Assembly (NCBI RefSeq): GCF_029784155.1
Contig: NC_073693.1
Location: forward strand, 159,035,519-159,099,518
Reading direction: 5' to 3'
Source of the DNA: Uranotaenia lowii
Lineage: Eukaryota > Arthropoda > Insecta > Diptera > Culicidae
DNA: 64,000 nt
Shown here: piece by piece, positions 43,020 through 54,264 of the stretch
Layout of the letters: each line of letters begins with the position of its first letter
Numbering within the stretch: the stretch's first letter is position 1
Made by a program: the position numbers and the translations under genes
Notes under the pieces: generated by a model
Seen by the model: only the letters and a program-made list of their open reading frames with translations
Told to the model about the DNA's origin: nothing
Databases searched by the model: none

Positions 43020-46000
43020 TATGAGGCCCTTGGAACCAAAGGGGTATATGTGCATAAAAGCTGACTTCGAGAAAAAAGCACCTAAAATTCGTTTTGTTCT
43101 AATAAATTCCATACATATTTTTTATGAAATTTTTTAAAGAGTTTGATCTTCTAAAATAAAAACAAATCATTTGACATCATTTTTTAGAAAAACAACGTTT
43201 ATTTGACGTTAATTGGCGACACATGATTTTTGATTTTAGCAATTATTCCCCTTTTGGCTCCAAACACATGCACTTATACCCCTTTGCCACCAAATATATT
43301 AACCTATACCCCTTTGCCACCAACAAACTTTCATTTTCAGGTGATTTTGTCTTGTTGATTTGATTCAGAAAACATAGGGATTTAATTAGGTGAAAGTCAA
43401 ATAATTTATTAACATATTTATTTTTTACTGTTATGATGGGAAATCGAAAGATTTCATATCTAAAGATCAACCTTTTCTTGTTAGTTGGAGTAATAATCTT
43501 CAAATAACAGTTTTACATCAAGATAATTATAATAAAATCTCGTGAAAGGTAATTTTCTATGAATTTTCAATCATTGCATGTTTTCTGCGCCTTTTCCTGA
43601 TAAATTGGACATTGGGAATGGACTTCCGCTCATGATGAGTTGACGTTCAACAGTAGGGTCAAGTGGGGTAATTATGAACACGGGGTAATTCCGAACAAGT
43701 GCCATACGCGCTGCTGTGGAGGATGAATGAACACAAAAAGTTCCAAAAGTGGTAGTTTAACATCCGATTGATAGCTTTAAGCTGTTTCCGATCTGTTTTC
43801 GGATCATAATGATATCATTTCAGATGTTTTAAAAAACCATTACCTCGTGAAACGGAAATCGTTCCGGACAGTGTTTGCTGTTTTGAATATCTGATTATAG
43901 GAAATCCAGCTGGAATGTTGTTATCACATGTTTTACATTCAGTTTATGATGCTCTGTCTGGATTTTGAAGAAATTTTGAAAAATTTCATTCGCACTGATG
44001 CACAGATGAGTGTTCATATTTACCCCATAGTTTCCGTCCTATGGGGTAATTATGAACACATATTTCCTGACATTTCTTTGGCTTTTTGATGGTCAAGTGT
44101 TTTATCCATCAACTAAGGGGGCCATTCACTAATTACCCGAGCATTACCCCTTTCCCTCCCCTTGTGAGAAATTTCTTAAAAGAAATTACTCCCCCCCCCC
44201 CCCCCTTCTATAACATCTTAACACATTAACGACCGTGGAGAAATCTTAGCCGGGAAACATCAATACTCGGCATTTATATCCTAGAATCCACTGGACCAAA
44301 TTCAATAAATTTCATAATTAAATTAGGTCTGCAATGTGTTAAGTTTTGAATTTTTGAGAAGTTGATTTTTTTTTCCAAAATTGAGATTCGGATTTAGAAA
44401 AAAAGCTATGCCAGTTCTTTTAAGTCTTTGCAAAATACTTTCGAACCCCATTTTTTTAAACTGAAAATAAAATTTCAAAAGTGGAAAAAAATGAATAAAA
44501 CAGAAATTTTTAAACAAGCTCAATCCGTAACCAAATTTAAACAAGTTTTAATTTTGTTCAAATAAATAGTGATAAAAACTTGCTTTTCGTTCATAGAAAA
44601 AAAGGCAGTCAAAAGTTTTACCGGTAATAGTTTTCTAATACCAAATACAGGTTTTACGAGCTTCCAAAACCAGGTTTTTTGGTAATTGATAAACAATAAG
44701 GTTAAAAACCAGACTTGAAGAAATATTTAAATTGACTAAAAATTAAATTCACCATTTGTTTACAAAGGTTTGCTGATCGAGCTTTTATTCATTACTGTGT
44801 GAAATTTAACATTATTATGAACCTTAAATCTCTGTGGTCAACAGTAAAGTATATGAAAAACTTTAATAAATTTAATTGGTGAATAAGTCCACAAAGCAAA
44901 GATCAATTTTCCTGTATGTTTGGACAACGTGCTGCTATTCAGAACATTAGAATTACAGCAAATAATAATTGTTTTTATGTTAAATCCGGATATCAAAGAT
45001 CCCAAATCTATTTTCTCGCAGTCTAATTTTTTACTTAGATACTTTTTTCAATGTTAACTTAAGCCTACCCCTTTTCTGATACCTTATAAATACTTTTTTC
45101 AATGTTAATTTGTTCGAATATTTTTTTAAAATTTGGTGCAAAATAAACATCTTTTGGTTGAAGATTTTTTCTTTCAGTTTGTTGAGGAAAACTTTGGTAG
45201 TGCTTCAATTTTTATTTCTGAAATAATAGAGCTACTTATGTGAAATTTCATACAGGTGACAAACAAATTTATAAGTGTCAATATTTTTTTTCATAACTGT
45301 CGATCATATAGAACTGACAAGAATTGTAAAAAAATGACTGTTCACTGATCCAAGAAGATTTTAATGAGTGTCTTTGTGAAACAACCCTTTAAAACTTTTT
45401 TCGAATTTCCTGAATATGTATAGGTTGCAATTTCATGATACCTCGCACGTACGTGAAAAGCCTAGCCCACGATATTCTGGTGAAGACTTGATGTTTGCTG
45501 TGCAGGACATTTTAAACGGATGTAAAAACTATCGAGTAGCTTAACTCGTCTAAAATTTCACACGTATGGAGAGGTCCAATCAAACAAAATGTTCTGTAAA
45601 GACATAAGGAAACGGAAAAAAGAAACCAACCAAATCGTAAAAGATGCAACAAAGAAATTAAACTCCCGAAACAAAAGATAGAAAAAATCAATAAAAAAGA
45701 ACACTAAATAGCTATTTTTTCAGTTGCTTTACATCTTTTTTTTGATAACATTAGTTTATTTTGCAAGTTTTATACATGAATTGAATTCAGTTTTATAAAA
45801 CAACACATTTTCTTATTTCTGCTGATTATTTTTATTATTTGGCGTTGATTGAGATTTTCTGACACCATATAAATCTTATTGGACAAGTCTCGGGGTAAAT
45901 ATGAACATAGACCGGGGTAATCATGAACAGAGTTTGGGGTAATTATGAACATATTTTTTTAAGTAAAAAATCCCCATACACTGCTTACTATGGTTAAATA

Positions 46001-46867
46001 TAACGTATAACTACTGTTACTTTTCAAAAAATTTATACCAAGTTCGTAATCCGTGTTCATAATTACCCCCTAGAGAGTGGGGTAAATATGAACAGACGGG
46101 GTAATTATGAACAGTCGTCCCAAGGACAGAAGTTGCGACCAAAAAACAAAAGTTGTTCTACAGAATGATTAAGAGCACGGCAACATTCATTGATGGTAGC
46201 TTTTCAGAGTTTGTAATATGAAATTAACTTATGGTGGCTGTAAGTGTGCCAAATGATGAAATTTTGTTCATAATTACCCCACCTAGCCCTACATTTACGA
46301 CTAGCGCTTCAACGTTAACCCAATCATCTCATACCAATACATATTGAGCCTAGCCCGAAATTTGTGGCATACTCCATATAAAAATGACCAGAAATCAGGG
46401 ATTAGGAATTTATTTATTGGGGTTAAAATAGAAAAAATACAAAATTGATTATATTTTGTTCACTAGAATTATTACTAAATGCAATGAATTGATCAACTTT
46501 TAATGGTAAATTTTCAAAATTGATTAACTTCTCAAATGCAAATTAAATTCCACTTTTTTATAATTTTTCGTCCCGCTGAAAAAAAAACATTTGTTACTGG
46601 AAATGACGTTTGGTGGCAAAGGGGTCTAAGTAAATTACTTGGTGGCAAAGGGGTATAAGTGCTGCACTTGTACCCCTTTGGCTCAAAACATAAAATTATT
46701 TTCAGTTAGCAGGATTTTTTCAACGAAATCAAGACCTAAGAAAATAGTGAAATAAAATTATGATTAAAAAATTATATGATGTTTGACAGTCAAGGATTCG
46801 TTCTAAATGGTTATCTCGATTTTTTACATTTTGTCACTTATACCCCTTTGGCTCCAAGGGCCTCATA
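43020..46867. mobile_element. TIR element with TGAGGCCCTTGGA...AAAGGGGTATA ends
   Basis: The left end TGAGGCCCTTGGAACCAAAG (from 43022) and the reversed right end TGAGGCCCTTGGAGCCAAAG (to 46865) form the inverted ends, with TA outside each. Inner copies of GGTGGCAAAGGGGTATAAG and its reverse occur at about 43254-43325 and 46610-46680. The net length without the nested element is about 1.2 kb. No transposase was seen. Confidence 0.75.
43654..46291. mobile_element. Nested TIR element with GTGGGGTAATTATGAACA ends
   Basis: Ends GGGTCAAGTGGGGTAATTAT (from 43656) and reversed GGGCTAGGTGGGGTAATTAT (to 46289) are flanked by TA on both sides. The sentence GGGGTAATTATGAACA is repeated inside both ends and near 44043, 45891-45950 and 46075-46115, which suggests multiple binding sites. 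The 2.6-kb body has no recognised transposase. A C-run of about 16 bases lies at 44190-44206 within a GGGCCATTCACTAATTAC relic of another MITE. Confidence 0.8.
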
Positions 46868-47431
46868 TATGTTGTAGGGATGTTGCTATATCTGTATCCG
46901 CTAATTGAATTTCTCGAGTATTTTGCGAAGCTTTAAAAAATGTCGCTTCCAATTTACTGTAACACATGTACGCTGTTTGCTTTAGTCTTGCTAACTAATC
47001 ACAGTGCAAACTTTTCACGTCCATGTAAGTAATCATGCCTTTCTGCATACTTTTCTGCATTTGGCAAGCGCTCGTGCCTTTCACCATGAGCCTCGAGAAA
47101 CAACGTCCAATAGCAGAACAGTGGAAAAAAAGGCATACTAAACTAGGGTATGAAAGTCAGATTTCATCTTGATATTTTTTACTTGCTTGACCTAAAATAA
47201 AATCTTTCGTGTTTGGCAAATGGAACCGTGTTGCAGTTTTTCTTTCGCGATTCCGGCACCGGCAGTTGTTTCCAAAATTGAAAACAGAAATCATTAAGCC
47301 ATTACTCGGTCGTACATCCTTTGCGACACCCTTCGCACCCTCCCGGCGGCCCTCCAAAATGCAACCGTTACCCCAAAAGAAAAAAAAGAAGTGAAATCCT
47401 GGTGGAAGCACATCGGACAACTTGAACTTAC
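46868..47431. other. Intronic sequence near the donor site, no other gene seen
   Basis: No element could be recognised between the TIR element and the donor of the exon at 47594-47432. The frame on the minus strand continues beyond the donor only as intronic read-through. Confidence 0.4.
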
Positions 47432-47594
47432 CCACATTACCGGCGCCCATCTGAGCGGTTGAAGTCGTCACACTGCTGGCGTTGGCAAATGTTCTGCCAT
47501 GGGAACGGCTAATGAATTTTGCCCCAGATGGTTTTATGCCGAGGCCGGTCGAATCGTCCTGATGTTTTCCGCCGCCACGTAGCACCAGGTACAC
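47432..47594 (-). CDS. Internal exon of the unrecognised host gene
   Basis: The 163-base exon is bounded by a strong acceptor (CTCTCTCTCTCAG, AG at 47596-47595) and a donor GG|GTAAGTTC (GT at 47431-47430). It encodes VYLVLRGGGKHQDDSTGLGI ... AKFISRSHGRTFANASSV ... TAQMGAGNV plus one base. The phase is zero at the start and one at the end, which fits the exon starting at 3348. The joined protein would read GNVVNEGRLTEDEATEE. The residues before this exon lie further upstream on the minus strand and were not found in the window. The family was not recognised. A short hydrophobic start followed by a polar tail might mean a cytoplasmic tail after a membrane segment; that is speculation. Confidence 0.7.
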
Positions 47595-47924
47595 CTGAGA
47601 GAGAGAGTGAGAAACAGAAAGGAAAATGGAAACAGAAACGGAAGTGAGAAAAAAAATTCAGTACACGGGCCCACTCTTCTGAAAAGCAGCAGCACAGGCT
47701 GAGTTGACATTGTTTCAATGCAATAGCAGGATAGGAGGTAGGAAACTGATTCGACAATGTAGGACCATTACTCGTTACGGGAATTCATGGGCGGAGATTT
47801 TCTGCTTTGATAGGTTGTGCCTTGACAATAACGTTTGAGACTATGTGGCATACATATGTTTTCGTATGTAATTATTTTTTGGTAATAAAATAATAGTTTT
47901 TACATTGTAATTTTTAACCACGAA

Positions 47925-48060
47925 TAAGTATACAGTAGAATCCCGATTATCCGAGGTAGTCGGGGGAATGACTACCTCGGGTCACACGAAATATTTTGAA
48001 AGCTGTATCCTTTTACTATGGGTTGGATATCTTCTAGGCGCATGTTTGCTATTTTATCGA
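47925..48060. mobile_element. Possible pogo/Tigger-like element end
   Basis: CAGTAGAATCCCGATTATCC followed by GAGG resembles the inverted ends of pogo-group elements, and the next bases form an imperfect hairpin (GAGGTAGTCGGGGGAATGACTACCTCGG). A second end was not found, so this is a fragment at best. Confidence 0.4.
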
Positions 48061-48063
48061 CGT

Positions 48064-48282
48064 TATTCGACTAGTGGGCTTGTGATATAGCTCAGTTGGC
48101 AAATCTGTTGTCTCCTGAGCCGATGTCCGCGAGTTCGAGCCCAAGAGTAAATATCGAACACAGTTGTACCGGATAGTTTCTCAATAACGATCCGCCAACT
48201 GTAACGTTGATAAAGTCGCGAATGCCATAAAGATGGTAAAACGACTATAATCGAAACAAAAAAAAAAAAATATTCGACTAGT
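48064..48282 (+). mobile_element. tRNA-derived SINE, copy 1
   Basis: The element (48076-48270) starts with a tRNA-like head carrying an A box TAGCTCAGTTGG (48088-48099) and a B box GAGTTCGAGCC (48131-48141), the internal RNA polymerase III promoter. A body of about 115 bases and an A-rich tail follow. The 12-bp direct repeat TATTCGACTAGT flanks it (48064-48075, 48271-48282). Two further copies lie at 51467-51662 (minus) and 54733-54924. It depends on a LINE for movement. Confidence 0.92.
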
Positions 48283-48490
48283 TTGGACTTTAACAATAAA
48301 CATTCCGGAGAAGGTCATATGACATTTTTTTTTAATTTCATATGACTACAACTTCTATTATATTTATTTTTTTCCAAATTTTCTTAATGACTATTTGAAT
48401 TTCAAAATGCACATATTTTTTTCATTCTAATATTTTTTTTAAGTTTGTAGATTTCAAAAAACATATGTGGTATACTTATTAATACCGCCG

Positions 48491-49880
48491 CACAGTGGTC
48501 CAAAATCCCAAAGGAGAACTTTTTTCCTAGTGCTTTTGCAATTCATTTTAGCTGCTAGGTGTCTAGCCAAAATTTACTTGTTAGACCGTTCCTAATAACG
48601 TGGTAGTATCAAAAATAAGTCACAGCCTACTACGACATATATAAAAACACTAACCTTCATGTTTGAGGAGATAGATTCGAAATTAGTTCTACAAAGTTGT
48701 AGTTATCATCTGAATATGAAACATTGCTGAAAAAAGAGCTCTATGTCAATTCAGTGCAGAGTTATGAAGCTTTTTGTTTAAAACATACTTAAAATTTGTT
48801 TTTTCATACTTAACTATTGTAACCTTCGAGAAAACGTAAATATTTAAAATTTGTTTTTATACTTAACTATTGGAAGCTTTGAATTAACATCAATAGAATG
48901 TTCACAACATTTATTGAGACACAAGACTGAGTCGATTCGGGGTCATTTTGGAATTTCTCAAACCCTGGGGTCTAAAAAGCTTCGTCTTGGTCCAAAACTC
49001 ATCCATGATTTTTTGCAAAAATTTTAAGTAACGTTTACATGAGTAAATTTGAACTTTTAGGTTTGTATGGGAAAATTGAATATTTTGTACTGAAAAATCA
49101 ACATAATTTTTGTTTCGTCTGTGGAACCGAGCCAGCTGATAGTTTTTGTGCCAATTTATAAAATTAATAAAGGAAATTTTCCACTGAACAACTTTGTCGA
49201 AGACCGTAACTTCGTATCTTATTAGGAAAAAAAGTTATTAGTTGTCTAACATAGGTATATCTTTTCGCACTGATAAACTATAAATTCAATAGACATCCCT
49301 GCAGGGTGCCTAGCGAGGTATTGCGTGACTTCTTTCCATGCAACATTTCGCGAGGCTCAAGCAGTGATGTCAATAGAATTTACTATCGATCAATGCGAAA
49401 AGACATACCCCTGTTAAACAGCTAATAACTTTTTTTCCTAATAGAATACGAAGTTACAGGCTTCGACAAAGTTGTTCAGCGGAAAATTTTCTTTAGGAAT
49501 TTTATAAATTGGCACAAAAACCATCAGCTGGCTCGGTTCCACAGACGAAACAAAAATGATGTCGATTTTTCAGTACAAAATATTCAATTTTCCCATACAA
49601 ACCTAAAAGTTCAAATTTACTCATGTAAACGTTACTTAAAATTTTTGCAAAAAATCATGGATGAGTTTTGGACCAAGACGAAGCTTTTTAGACCCCAGGG
49701 TTTGAGAAATTCCAAAATGACCCCAAATCGACTCAGTCTATTGAGAAACTCCATACGCACATTTTGCAATACATTTTTTTTTACAAGGAATGAGTTATCT
49801 GTTAAGATGTCTTTTAATGAAAGTCGTGAAGACTCGTAACATCAAGTGAGCTATTCAATGGTTTTTGGAGAATATTTGGT
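48491..49880. mobile_element. CACAGTGGTCCA element with internal palindrome, right end not found
   Basis: It starts CACAGTGGTCCAAAATCCC, sharing the first 12 bases with the element at 10535. From about 48940 to 49735 it is a long imperfect palindrome: segments such as GGAACCGAGCCAGCTGATAG and TTTTGGACCAAGACGAAGC occur in both orientations around a centre near 49335. The expected reversed CACAGTGG at the far side is missing, so the copy is incomplete or decayed. No transposase frame. Confidence 0.6.
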
Positions 49881-50517
49881 GATACCAATCATTAAATTCA
49901 AAGTTATTCAAAGTCTATGAAAAAAATCCGACAAACCATGCCTCGGTAAAAAGGCTGTAAATAAGTCAGTTATTAGGTGCTCGAATAAAATCACTTAATG
50001 TTTGAGAAAGCTGAAGTTAGAAGCTATATGTTGCACATATGTAAATATTGTTTTTAAATTTCTTAAGATGATGATCACAAAAATTGTATAAAAGTGGTTT
50101 AAAAACCGAATAAACCAATCGCCAAAGCTATCCTAGTAATAATAGACATTTTTTTAATAGTGAATGGGAAAATTTATGTTATTTGTGACATTTTGGCATC
50201 TTTAGATTCATAAAGCACGAAGCACAGAATTTTTGACGACTTTTCAAAAAATTAGTGATTTTTCGAACTTTTTATCAATCTGCATTTTCTGGGACTATTC
50301 TAGAAACTAAATTCGACTTTGCACTGAATTTTTGTTTACTGAAAATAATATCATCTGACATAGGTGTCTTAATGATCTACTTAATACTATTTGTACATAT
50401 CATGGTAGGCATTCTTATTTTCGTAATTGTTCGTTTAAATCAGATTCAATCCGACGTCTAAAAATTGAAATGGATACATTAAAGTCAAAATGTGTAAAAT
50501 GACGTAAAGAGCATGTT
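49881..50517. other. Intergenic or intronic sequence, no gene seen
   Basis: AT-rich. A frame of 68 codons (50255-50461) is hydrophobic and not recognised. Confidence 0.35.
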
Positions 50518-50812
50518 ATCAAATATAGTAAAACTAATATACCTCACTCTTCAAAAAACAAGGCGACACATCAAGCACGCCATCCTATGGAGAAAGTTCT
50601 AACTACCATGTACAAACATCGACGATCTGAACTACTTCTGGCAGATTTTTGACTTGTAGGTGGCGCTGTTGCTGCTAGAGATGGTGATGGCGGTACGATC
50701 AGCGGCTTTAGTAGGAACTTTCGTCAGTAGGTGGTGCTGACATGCGTGTCCTTGATAGGATGTATGGAGAAGGCTGACAGTGAGGTATATTTGTTTTAAT
50801 ATATTTGATGTT
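50515..50812. mobile_element. MITE with ATATACCTCACT inverted ends
   Basis: The left end ATCAAATATAGTAAAAC then TAATATACCTCACT (50518-50549) and the reversed right end ATCAAATATATTAAAAC then AAATATACCTCACT (50779-50809) match with few changes, making 31-base inverted ends around a body of about 290 bases. GTT stands on both sides. The core is GC-richer and includes a second inverted pair around CATCCTAT. Non-coding. Confidence 0.7.
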
Positions 50813-51080
50813 ATTGTGGAACGTAGAGTGTCGTTGCTGCCGTAGCGCGTGCCTCTCGATTTCAGAGAGAGCCAATATCGATTAAGAAGAATTCGTTCTG
50901 GTGCATGATGTTAGGGAAACATGCTCAATTATGCCCCACCTAAGCGAATAGCTGATTAGCTATGTATTCCACGCACATTTCGTGTAAAAAAAACAAATGT
51001 AATCGTGGAAGGTAAATGTTTTCTACAAATGCCTATGATTTTTCATAACTAAAATTCATTAAGTTTCTTTCAAAACTCGA
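50813..51080. other. No gene seen
   Basis: Unassigned sequence between the MITE and the LINE relic. Confidence 0.3.
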
Positions 51081-51084
51081 ACTC

Positions 51085-51819
51085 GAACCAGGCAGCAATA
51101 CAGAGCTCGCAAGCAGATCGCATCGGTGAATTCTTTACTCAAACGTATGATGAATCCCAGCATGCAGTTTGCCTTCTCAAGTATTACAGAGTAATGACGT
51201 TTAAAAGTCATACGACTGTCCAATCAGAGGCCAAGATCTTATATCTCCTCTACACGATGCAACTGCTCATCCAGTATAATGTAATTGTACATGAACGGAT
51301 GTTTCCTGCTCCCAAATGTGATAATACAGCACTTCGAAACCCTCAAAACAAATAAATCAGCGTTGTAACTCGTAACAATCAGGTAGACTGATTATAACTA
51401 AGTATATTTAAGGTCGTCCGCATACTGGAGAACACCACATCCCAGTAGCAAATATATGTCATTACATTCTTTCTTTGTTTCGATTATAGTCGTTTTACCA
51501 TCTTTATGGCATTCGCGACTTTATCAACGTTGCAGTTGGCGGATCGTTATTGAAAAACTTATCCGGTACAACTGTGTTCGATATTTACTCTTGAGCTCGA
51601 ACTCGCGGACATCGGCTCAGGAGACAACAGACTTGCCAACTGAGCTATATCACAAGCCCGCATATGTCATTACAGAACAGCGTAAACAATAATGGACCCA
51701 GATTGCTGCCATGCGATACGCCAGAGTTTGGAATAAAACCAAAGGATTCAGCGGAACCAGTTTTAACAGCTAATCGGCGATTCGTTAGGTTTGAGTATGT
51801 TAACGCAAGGTTATTGCAA
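51085..51819 (-). pseudogene. CR1/Jockey-group LINE reverse transcriptase relic, split by a SINE
   Basis: On the minus strand, fragments read LTNRRLAVKTGSAESFGFIP, NSGVSHGSNLGPLLFTLF (RT block of the VPQGSxLGPLLF type), then after the SINE VLQYADDLK (catalytic YADD), EIKDLGL-LDSRMTF and EKANCMLGFIIRLSKEFTD. The order is that of the C-terminal half of the RT. Stops are present. The SINE at 51467-51662 sits between the LGPLLF block and YADD. Its upstream part is cut by the ITm element at 51822. Confidence 0.75.
51454..51675 (-). mobile_element. tRNA-derived SINE, copy 2 (reverse)
   Basis: The reverse complement of the SINE at 48076: head CGGGCTTGTGATATAGCTC at the right end (about 51661), A and B boxes, body, and a tail of the form AAACAAAGAAAGAA at the left. 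The 13-bp direct repeat ATATGTCATTACA flanks it (51454-51466, 51663-51675). It interrupts the LINE relic and is therefore younger than it. Confidence 0.9.
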
Positions 51820-53345
51820 TAAAGTGTGTTCGGATCAAAAAGTGGTCAACTTAAATTCACCATATTTTTTTTAATCATTCATATAAAAAACCTAAACACC
51901 TCTCATTTTGTAGGTGTGTATGTCTTTAGTTTTCAAAATGGCGTCCAAGCTAGAGGAACTACGAACTAGAATTTTGTACATGAGTCTTGAAAATCCTAAC
52001 TACACGCACGCAGAAATAGCAAAATCGTTGAATGTGACGAAATTAACCATCACCAAAGTAATAAAAGTGTTTGGGGAACTGTTTCGACAACTTGGAAGCC
52101 GGAATCTGGGGGAAATCGAAATCCGAGAGCCGCAGTGATGAACAGAAGAATGGCTAGCACTTTCAAGCGAAACTCCATTCTCTCACTCATTTTACTGGTT
52201 GTGCTAAACGTAAAAACTTATGCTACACGAATAACACACGACGTATTACAGGACACGACACTTAACGTTTTTACTAACGGAAAAAGGAATTCAATTTACC
52301 TTTTTTTGTCGACCGGTTTCGGGCTCGATGTTGCCCATCTACAGGACGATGTCCGACCGTCGGACATCGTCCTGTAGATGGGCAACATCGAGCCCGAAAC
52401 CGGTCGACAAAAAAGGTAAATTTAATTCCTTTTTCCGTTAGTAAAAACGTTAAGTGTCGTGTCCTGTAATACGTCGTGTGTTATTCGTACTCCATTCTCT
52501 CTATCAACTTATATGACTGCTTATCGCAATAAGAACCATAAACTTACGGCAAAATCAAGATCTCGAAAGCTGTATACGACATTGTTCACAAAGTTTGATT
52601 TCGTGGTAATGAACGACGAAACCTACACCAAGACAGACTTTAGACAGCTTCCGGGACAAGAGTTTTATACAGCAACCGGATGGGAAAATATGGCAGACAT
52701 TTTCAAGCATATTAAACTATAAAAGTTTGCTAAGGAATATCTTGTTTTCGAAGCTATCCGTACCTGAGGCTTGTAAAGCGACATTTTTGTTGCAGCCGGG
52801 ACTGTCAACCAGGAAATTCATGTGCCAGAGTGTCTTCGAAAGCGCTGGCTGCCCTTCCTGAAGAAACATGACTTGTTTGTGCTGTTTTGGCTGGATTCGG
52901 TATCCTGCCATTATGCAAAAATAGGCCATGGAGTGGTTTGCCGCTAACATTATTCAGGTTGTGTCCAAGGATAAGAACCCTCCCAACACACCAGAACTTC
53001 TACCAATCGAAAAATATTGGACGATACCGTAAAGCAAAACCGTGAGAAGACCCGCAAAACTTTTAGCAGCGAGAAGCAACGAGAAGTAGTTCAAAGCAAA
53101 CTAGCATTCTGTGCCGAAGAAAGTGGATAAGGTGACAAAATCTGATGGGTGGCGTCAAACGAAAGTCTCGCTCATTTGAACTACATAGATCGACCAGAAT
53201 CTTAACTCATTATTTTTTCCGACTTTTGTACAGATTTGTACAGATTGAATCTTCAAAAAGAAAGATACTTTTATATTATTTACAGAACAAATAATCGATT
53301 TATACGCAATTAAGTTTGACCACTTTTTGATCCGAACATCCTTTA
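51820..53345 (+). mobile_element. ITmD37E-type transposon with both ends, decayed
   Basis: Ends AAGTGTGTTCGGATC (from 51822) and reversed AAGGATGTTCGGATC (to 53343), followed by AAAAAGTGGTCAA, are flanked by TA. The transposase on the plus strand starts near 51914-51947 (MASKLEELRTRILYMSLENP, then a helix-turn-helix AEIAKSLNVTKLTITKVIKV). After a large palindromic insertion it continues with FVVMNDETYTKTDFRQLPGQ (first Asp). Later in other frames come WLDSVSCHYAK (second Asp) and NPPNTPELLPIEKYW (Glu, about 52980-53025). The spacing between the second Asp and Glu is near 37, as in mosquito ITmD37E. Multiple stops and shifts make it inactive. Confidence 0.85.
52172..52501. mobile_element. Near-perfect 260-base palindrome inserted in the ITm gene
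   Basis: The insert 52185-52488 is flanked by the 13-bp repeat ACTCCATTCTCTC (52172-52184, 52489-52501). Its right 260 bases (52228-52487) form an almost perfect palindrome centred at 52358: CGAATAACACACGACG at the left and CGTCGTGTGTTATTCG at the right, with one substitution and one length change in a T-run. About 43 bases at the left are outside the palindrome. There is no coding capacity. The structure could fold into a long hairpin. Confidence 0.8.
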
Positions 53346-54264
53346 CATGTTATATCATTTATTTGGCTAACAAGATGGAGAAGGATTCAAGAGTATACCG
53401 ATGATATGACAAACCGTGTATTTGATCGCACTTCAAAGCTCGACATACCACATCTAGCGATGAGTTGAACAAGGAAGATATTCAAACGAGGTATATTTTG
53501 CCTTGAAAAGTTAGCATCTCAGGAAACAAGAGCATTGTCAATTGAGATAGATCTTTAGAAACTTCTACTGGCAGTCACAGATGGTCATTATTTCAGCCTT
53601 GAGTTTGGGTAGCATAATACAACAAACAAACTGAACGAATGATGAGAGTGAGCCGTGGAGACCTTTGCAGGGTACTTTTAACGTTGTACAGATCAAAGTT
53701 ACGCCACGCCAGCTACCGCACTTTGTCTCCTTTCTACGGGAACTTTATGAGGATAGCTTGAATGAAGTGGGAATGTGGAAATAGAATGAAGTTTGATTTA
53801 AAATCTTGAAAATCGGTATGCAATCGGTATGTTTTGCCAAAAATCTGTAATCGGGATATACCGATTCTTGGTCAAAAAATTCTCAAAGATCGTTATAAAT
53901 ACCGAGAAATCGGCCTGGCAGTCGTCAATGTGGAATTTCGGAAGTGTTTCGACGTTATCGATACCTTGATAATTTATTGGTCAGTTGTGCAAGGGATTGC
54001 TATCGCTCACAATGAGAAGTTGTCTCTCTATACTGTTCTTGCTTCGTAAGCCAGAGGCGTATCTAGGCTGCCACATCTGCTAATTCCAGTTGCTGCGCCG
54101 TAACTATAACAAATAAACATATCCTAGTCTCTCATTTCTTCAGTATTAACAATATTCAAGGAACTCGGTGCAATCTCGTTAGTAATCTACATGAAATCCT
54201 GTAGAATCCAATGCAATGAAAAGAAAAGCTATTAAGAATCGCCTGCGATAAACAAAAATACTAT
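53346..54264. other. No gene recognised
   Basis: The minus strand may hold the upstream part of the LINE relic seen at 51085-51819, but no RT block could be read with confidence. Near 53812-53860 the phrase ATCGGTATG and variants repeat. Confidence 0.3.

Larger units (their letters stand above)
3349..47431 (-). other. Inferred 44-kb host intron filled with transposable elements
   Basis: The exon at 47594-47432 ends in a GTAAGT donor and leaves one base (G) of a codon. The exon beginning at 3348 starts with TC. The join gives GTC (Val) and keeps the frame, so the phases agree. Both exons are on the minus strand and nothing in between looks like a host exon. A single intron of about 44.1 kb is therefore the simplest reading. 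Introns of this size, filled with nested repeats, are known in culicine mosquitoes. That the two exons belong to one gene is inferred from phase and strand only; the chance of a phase match at random is one in three. Confidence 0.5.

Noticed and set aside
47157..47431. Extension of the exon frame past the GTAAGT donor
   Set aside because: It reads into FFFFFW-type low-complexity sequence after a strong donor, and the phase with the next exon is right only if the donor is used.
48076..48148. True tRNA gene
   Set aside because: A and B boxes are present, but the cloverleaf is poor and the same sequence with body and A tail occurs three times with target duplications, so it is a SINE head.
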